NCBI GenBank assembly: GCA_022704885.1
Contig: JAKJFO010000060.1
Coordinates: 1-20,070 of the forward strand
DNA from: Candidatus Rifleibacteriota bacterium
GTDB taxonomy: Bacteria > Riflebacteria > Ozemobacteria > Ozemobacterales > Ozemobacteraceae
Reading direction: 5' to 3'
Length of the DNA stretch: 20,070 bases
Part shown: in pieces, positions 16,240 to 20,070 of the stretch
Layout: each line of letters begins with the position of its first letter
Numbering within the stretch: position 1 is the stretch's first letter
Made by a program: the position numbers and the translations under genes
The notes under the pieces: generated by a model
What the model was told of the DNA's origin: nothing
Databases searched by the model: none
Seen by the model: the letters and a program-made list of their open reading frames with translations, nothing else

Positions 16240-16252
16240 CAGATTTACGCAA

Positions 16253-16327
16253 AGGCTCGTAGCTCAGTTTGGTTAGAGCACCACGTTGACATCGTGGGGG
16301 TCAGCGGTTCAAGTCCGCTCGGGCCTA
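16253..16327 (+). tRNA. tRNA-Val (anticodon GAC)
   Basis: The cloverleaf is complete. Acceptor AGGCTCG (16253-16259) pairs with CGGGCCT (16320-16326), with one T-G pair, followed by discriminator A at 16327. The D stem is GCTC/GAGC. The anticodon stem CCACG/CGTGG encloses the loop TTGACAT with anticodon GAC at 16288-16290, reading valine GUC. The T arm is AGCGG-TTCAAGT-CCGCT. No CCA end is encoded. Loop position 32 is U, which is a possible TrmJ target. Confidence 0.96.
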
Positions 16328-16357
16328 TTTTTTATCCCAATTTTACGGAGCCCGTTC

Positions 16358-17125
16358 TTGCCAGGAACCAACTCGCTGTTAGACAACATACGCATCATTC
16401 TTGTCGAACCACAGGGCGCGCTTAACGTCGGCGCAACCTGCCGGGCCATGAAAAACTTCGGACTGAGCCATCTCAGCGTCGTGCGGCCAGGCTGCGAACT
16501 CGACCTCGATGCCGTTAAAATGGCGATGCATTCAACCGATATTCTTGAATCGACACGCATAGTGCAGACAATTCCCGAAGCTATCGAGGGAAGCCTGCTG
16601 GTGCTGGGCACGGCCAACCGCCGCGGCGAGTACCACGAGCCAAATCTGACAGTCCAGGAAGGCATGCTCAAAATCAGGCAGGTTCTCGACAAGGGCCCGG
16701 TATCGATTTTGTTTGGCCGCGAAGAATGGGGTCTGACCAAAGAAGACCTGGTCCACACCATGGGTACCATGCGCATCGTCACCGATTCCGGTTGTACATC
16801 GCTAAATCTCTCGCAGGCCGTGCTGCTGGTCGCTTATGAAATTTATCAGAACTTCGGCAACCCGGTGCCGCTGCCCAAGGCGCAGGCTGATGACCCCTAC
16901 GAACAGCCGCCAACGACCGAAGAACTGGCGCGCCTTTACAACCACATGGAAGCAGTGCTCAGCATGTGTGAGTTTCTACCGCTGGTCAATGGCGACGCGG
17001 TAATGCAGGTTCTGCGGGCATTTTTTCACCGCTCGACCCCTACCTTGCGCGAAGTGAATCTGCTGATGGGTATTTTTTCGAACCTGCGCGGTTTCATGCG
17101 CAAATACGTGAAAAACCCAAAATAG
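16358..17125 (+). CDS. trmJ: TrmJ-type tRNA (cytidine/uridine-2'-O-)-methyltransferase, SpoU/SPOUT family
   Basis: I start this gene at the TTG at 16358, which has GGAG at 16347-16350 seven bases before it; this gives 255 residues. The longer frame runs back into the tRNA and cannot be coding there. The SPOUT knot motifs are all present: IRIILVEPQGALNVGATCRA (11-30, with N23 and R29), the FGREEWGL loop (119-126) and SLNLSQA (148-154), which bind S-adenosylmethionine and the target ribose. The C-terminal helical tail (LREVNLLMGIFSNLRGF) is the dimerisation tail typical of TrmJ. TrmJ methylates the 2'-OH of residue 32 in several tRNAs. Co-transcription with tRNA-Val, whose residue 32 is U, is suggested by the 30-bp gap. 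LasT-like paralogues are the alternative. Confidence 0.9.
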   Translation: MPGTNSLLDNIRIILVEPQGALNVGATCRAMKNFGLSHLSVVRPGCELDLDAVKMAMHSTDILESTRIVQTIPEAIEGSLLVLGTANRRGEYHEPNLTVQEGMLKIRQVLDKGPVSILFGREEWGLTKEDLVHTMGTMRIVTDSGCTSLNLSQAVLLVAYEIYQNFGNPVPLPKAQADDPYEQPPTTEELARLYNHMEAVLSMCEFLPLVNGDAVMQVLRAFFHRSTPTLREVNLLMGIFSNLRGFMRKYVKNPK

Positions 17126-17252
17126 CGATCTGTCTCGCCAGAAGATACCTCGCACGAAGACACAGATACACAAAGACAAGTCTGTAATTGTAAATTTCGA
17201 GTTATGAACGCCAAGTTTATAAAACAGTTCACTTATCAATAAGACTACTTCG

Positions 17253-17263
17253 GGGACATGAGT
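17253..17263 (+). repeat. Left flanking direct repeat (putative target-site duplication)
   Basis: GGGACATGAGT here is identical to the copy at 17446-17456 and lies immediately outside the left terminal inverted repeat of the MITE-like element. An 11-bp duplication fits several IS4-type transposases, but the family is not determined. Confidence 0.6.
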
Positions 17264-17445
17264 GAATGGCACTAAGTCAACGACAGGTCTAACCTCAGAT
17301 GTTTTACTCGTGCTCAGCGAAGCGGTGCTCGTAATGAGCAAAGCGGTAATCGAAATCGAAAAACCGACAGCACAAATCGATTACGAGCACGATTACGATT
17401 ACGCGCACGATTCACAAAATTCAGCTTCTTATCTTAGTGCCATTC
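17264..17445. mobile_element. MITE-like non-autonomous element, 182 bp
   Basis: The element begins GAATGGCACTAAG (17264-17276) and ends with its exact reverse complement CTTAGTGCCATTC (17433-17445), perfect 13-bp terminal inverted repeats. The identical 11-bp sequence GGGACATGAGT abuts both ends, as expected of a target-site duplication. The interior has no transposase and is itself rich in short inverted copies: GTGCTCGTAAT (17325-17335) and ATTACGAGCAC (17380-17390) are exact complements around a 44-base loop, and GATTACG units recur at 17379-17402. It lies 137 bp upstream of the cyclase gene and 138 bp after trmJ. The structure is seen directly; mobility is inference. Confidence 0.6.
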
Positions 17446-17456
17446 GGGACATGAGT
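17446..17456 (+). repeat. Right flanking direct repeat (putative target-site duplication)
   Basis: Second exact copy of GGGACATGAGT, immediately after the right terminal inverted repeat. See the left copy at 17253-17263. Confidence 0.6.
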
Positions 17457-17544
17457 CTCCTCACAGTGACAGAAGCGCTTTGCAACAGCTTCCAGCGTTG
17501 TGCCTTAGAGGCTTTGTGCGAGTCACGGAATTTTCTGGCAGTTT

Positions 17545-17559
17545 ATGGTAAATTACCAT
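17545..17559. promoter_or_regulatory. 15-bp palindrome upstream of the cyclase gene
   Basis: ATGGTAA and TTACCAT are perfect 7-bp complements around one A. The centre is about 40 bp before the GTG start, a usual position for an operator. Its binding factor is unknown. Confidence 0.35.
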
Positions 17560-17592
17560 CTGTAGTTTTAAGAGTCAGGCAGGGTGGCGAGA

Positions 17593-20070
17593 GTGCTGAT
17601 TATCACTTCCAGTCAGAAGCGAACCGGTTTTATCTGGGTTCTGCTGCTTGCCATGCTGGTATTGGCCCCGATGGTCTGGCTCAACCACCTGATCACAGAG
17701 CTTCGCAAGAAAGACGAGATTTATCTCGACATGCAGGCCCGCGAGCGCCTGCTCAACGAAATGGCAAGTTTTCAGGAGCGCCTCAAAGCTGAAAATCATA
17801 TCGAGACGGCACTTGAAGATATGCGTAAAGAGTTTGGGATCAATATCGACAACGATAATTACCGCAATCTGAGCTTTACCTACGCGACCGACCCAATACT
17901 TATCCAGAGCCACTTTCCGGCAAGCGCCAGCGAATTTCTCAGACAAAACTACCACATAACTCCTCTGCTGGCTTTTGCAGTCGATTGCGATATGCAAAAC
18001 TTCTATTCATATTATTCTAAAAACTTGTTTGCAGACGAGAAAGAACGCGAGAACTTCGAAAGTGCTGCCGCTTACTGGATGGTTTTTTCACAACATGATG
18101 TGGTTAACGAACTTTCGACAACCCCTGACCTGCAGAAAAAAAATGATGCATACAAAAACAGCGTCAACGACGGCTATGAAAACACTCAACAAAGATTCAA
18201 CGACCAATTGCAGACTCACATATCTGCTTTCGCGACGCTTCCAACCTCAAGCAGTATCTGCCGGGTGTTCTTCTCCAACCGGTTTGGCGCCCAAAGGTCA
18301 TTTCAGATTGTCAACCAGATAACCCGACCAAGAGGTCTGCGCGTAAGCATGCTTGGTTGCTATTACTTCGTTTTCAACAGCTGCGATATGTCGCCAGCCA
18401 TGGTGATGAAAACTGCACTCACACATATCGACCCTGGCATAGAACGGTTTATTATCAAAAAGAGCATCGAGCAGCCACAATTTGTTTATAATGACAACTA
18501 TCTGAACTACTATTCTGCCTTTCCTGCGCACTATTCGACGCTGATTGAAGACTATGCCATAACAAACCCTGAAACCAGCAGGTATCTACGCGAATTCATA
18601 AATACACATGCCCTCTGCGTCAGAATTGCCAGCAGCAACCTTAAATCGAGCTATTCAGCTGCTGAGGGAATCAACGGAGCGTTGACCAGAGCCCTGATAT
18701 TAGTATTTTTTGCGCTGCTGATAAGATCATTCATGCACGAACTTGATTATGGCATGCGACTCGCACGAAAACTGCGCATTGCAGTCACAGTAATAGTCAT
18801 GCTGCCGGTGATCGGAGTATTTCTGTTCAGTCGCCAGTATGAAGCAAATGATGAAAAGATGAATCAAATAAAATGCCAGACACAAATTCGTCGACAGCTT
18901 GATTTTCTGGCAAAATTGATCGCCGACACCGACGCGAGAATTTTGTTGATGTTACAGGAATCAAAAAAGTTTCTTATCTACAGACACTACCGGCTTAATG
19001 ATGAGTTGGGCAAAGATATCTGGAAAGAAGGGCATTTTCGCAGAGTAACGTCAGGTATACTTGAGGGATCATTGACCAGAGATGGCCATTCAATAATAAC
19101 TTCAAGAAGAAGAAACACTGATTTGACTTCGATCGAAACGGGTCTGTATCAGATTCTCCTCGATCTTGGGGCAACCAATCCCGAGTCAAACGCGATAAAA
19201 AAAATCCATAAGAAATACACGATACTGATCGGGCTTGCCGGCGCCCTGACCAATCTGTTCAGCGAACCCGAGGCACTGGCACGCGAAAGCCTGATTAATA
19301 AGCACATTTTATCGGCATCGGCTCTGATCAGATCGGTGCATCATTTTATCGTAAATCCGCAAAACCCGAAGGTAATCGATGCAATTGCACTTTTCATGGT
19401 CGATGACATCAACATCATCAAAAAATTATATGCACAGTTGTCACAGCTTTCATTGCATCTGTTCAGCGAATATGATGAAAACTGTCAGATCGATTATGCG
19501 ATGGCGATGCGCAGTCCCAGCTCAATACGCACCTATCAGGCACCAAACTTCTCTGCTCCTTCCAACAGAATGGCCAGGATGGCTGCATTAGCCATGAACA
19601 ATAAAACTTCAGGCACCATTATCAGAAGATCGCACGAGCAAATCAATATCGACAGCTGGACCATCTCTGATCTCAATCCGGTTATCATTCTTGCCAGAGC
19701 CACGATTTCCCGCAACAAACCGACGCATCTGATGTTTGCCATACTTCCCTGGGCTCTGCTGATTTATTCGATCCTGGCAGTTGCTCTCATCTCAGATGTT
19801 CTTGCCGACATTTTTCTGGCACCGGTAAAAACTCTGCTTAAATTCGTCGGCTGTCTTAAAAATAATGACCTGCAGATCAAAACCGCAATTCCTTTGGGAG
19901 GCGAATTCGAGGAACTTGGCAATTCGTTCAACCAGATGGTCGAAGGTCTGAGGCAGCGCGAAAAAATGCAACGATTCGTCTCTGACAAACTGGTGGCAAG
20001 CCTTGAAAAACAGGGAGAAGCACACCAACCCACCCGTGCCGCCTTGAGCGTTCTGAGTTCTGATATTCGA
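17593..20070 (+). CDS. Membrane receptor with two extracytoplasmic regions, HAMP and class III nucleotide cyclase (3' end beyond window)
   Basis: The frame is open for 826 codons from a GTG at 17593 (AGGGTGG at 17581-17587) to the window edge; a GTG at 17584 is the alternative, and an in-frame TAA at 17569 excludes anything earlier. Hydrophobic segments lie at about 12-32, 364-381, 395-412 and 713-735. They imply two large extracytoplasmic regions of about 330 and 300 residues joined by a short cytoplasmic loop. After the last segment comes a HAMP domain (about 735-790) with AP...LLKFV and GGEFEELGNSFNQM. The final residues RFVSDKLVASLE...RAALSVLSSDIR match the opening of the class III adenylate/guanylate cyclase domain, whose metal-binding Asp lies in SDIR. 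The sensed signal is unknown; neither outer region matches a sensor fold I recognise. Confidence 0.88.
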   Translation, partial: MLIITSSQKRTGFIWVLLLAMLVLAPMVWLNHLITELRKKDEIYLDMQARERLLNEMASFQERLKAENHIETALEDMRKEFGINIDNDNYRNLSFTYATDPILIQSHFPASASEFLRQNYHITPLLAFAVDCDMQNFYSYYSKNLFADEKERENFESAAAYWMVFSQHDVVNELSTTPDLQKKNDAYKNSVNDGYENTQQRFNDQLQTHISAFATLPTSSSICRVFFSNRFGAQRSFQIVNQITRPRGLRVSMLGCYYFVFNSCDMSPAMVMKTALTHIDPGIERFIIKKSIEQPQFVYNDNYLNYYSAFPAHYSTLIEDYAITNPETSRYLREFINTHALCVRIASSNLKSSYSAAEGINGALTRALILVFFALLIRSFMHELDYGMRLARKLRIAVTVIVMLPVIGVFLFSRQYEANDEKMNQIKCQTQIRRQLDFLAKLIADTDARILLMLQESKKFLIYRHYRLNDELGKDIWKEGHFRRVTSGILEGSLTRDGHSIITSRRRNTDLTSIETGLYQILLDLGATNPESNAIKKIHKKYTILIGLAGALTNLFSEPEALARESLINKHILSASALIRSVHHFIVNPQNPKVIDAIALFMVDDINIIKKLYAQLSQLSLHLFSEYDENCQIDYAMAMRSPSSIRTYQAPNFSAPSNRMARMAALAMNNKTSGTIIRRSHEQINIDSWTISDLNPVIILARATISRNKPTHLMFAILPWALLIYSILAVALISDVLADIFLAPVKTLLKFVGCLKNNDLQIKTAIPLGGEFEELGNSFNQMVEGLRQREKMQRFVSDKLVASLEKQGEAHQPTRAALSVLSSDIR

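Larger units (their letters stand above)
17149..17522. repeat. Outer imperfect inverted repeat in the trmJ-cyclase spacer
   Basis: CTCGCACGAAG at 17149-17159 matches the reverse complement of CTTTGTGCGAG at 17512-17522 in 10 of 11 positions. The pair brackets the MITE-like element. The left side continues into a purine-rich run of CACGAAGACACAG type that I have seen in dispersed intergenic repeats of other bacteria. No coding sequence is supported in the 467-bp spacer 17126-17592. Confidence 0.3.

Noticed and set aside
16286..16357. N-terminal extension of the trmJ frame into the tRNA
   Set aside because: It overlaps the tRNA anticodon arm and T arm; the TTG at 16358 has a proper ribosome site and begins where family similarity begins.
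17262..17792. 176-codon open frame starting inside the MITE-like element
   Set aside because: It overlaps the clearly coding cyclase receptor in another frame and its product has no coherent features.
1..20070. CRISPR array or rRNA gene
   Set aside because: No regularly spaced repeat-spacer series and no rRNA-like sequence were seen on either strand.

Overview
The window comes from a bacterial chromosome of roughly balanced base composition. It looks like a diderm (Gram-negative type) organism: several products carry signal peptides, one has a lipobox, and one is a periplasmic-type D-Ala-D-Ala dipeptidase. No marker gene fixes the phylum. A deep-branching lineage is my guess only, because several of the exported proteins match no family I recognise. 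Most genes have good Shine-Dalgarno sites, and GTG and TTG starts are used.

Layout. (1) Positions 1-2976, minus strand, hold one continuous open frame of 992 codons that leaves the window at base 1. It is a multidomain protein: MazG-like nucleotide pyrophosphohydrolase, then a phospholipase-D (HKD) nuclease module, then an SF2 DEAD/DEAH-type helicase, then a C-terminal extension. This is the most striking gene of the window and a plausible defence or nucleic-acid-processing factor. (2) A divergent 220-bp spacer with four TTGCAA palindromes leads into an unrecognised 394-residue protein. (3) On the plus strand follow a cobalamin-binding radical SAM protein, an exported double zinc-ribbon/TPR protein closed by a clear terminator, and an SLC12-type transporter. 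(4) On the minus strand are an exported D-Ala-D-Ala dipeptidase (tail to tail with the transporter) and a two-gene operon of exported proteins (340 and about 824 residues) of unknown function. (5) On the plus strand follow an HD-domain phosphohydrolase, a GHL10/UPF0748 lipoprotein glycosidase, tRNA-Val(GAC) with a near-consensus promoter, and a TrmJ-type tRNA methyltransferase 30 bp behind the tRNA. (6) A 467-bp gene-free spacer holds a 182-bp MITE-like element with perfect 13-bp terminal inverted repeats and perfect 11-bp flanking direct repeats. (7) A large receptor with two extracytoplasmic regions, a HAMP domain and the start of a class III nucleotide cyclase runs off the right edge.

The genes do not form one pathway. 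Cell-envelope functions recur: dipeptidase, glycosidase lipoprotein, exported repeat proteins, transporter and sensor cyclase. Translation and tRNA maintenance form a small tRNA-Val/trmJ unit. The best candidates for something new are the MazG-PLD-helicase fusion, the MITE-like element directly upstream of the cyclase receptor, and the exported operon at 10088-13608.
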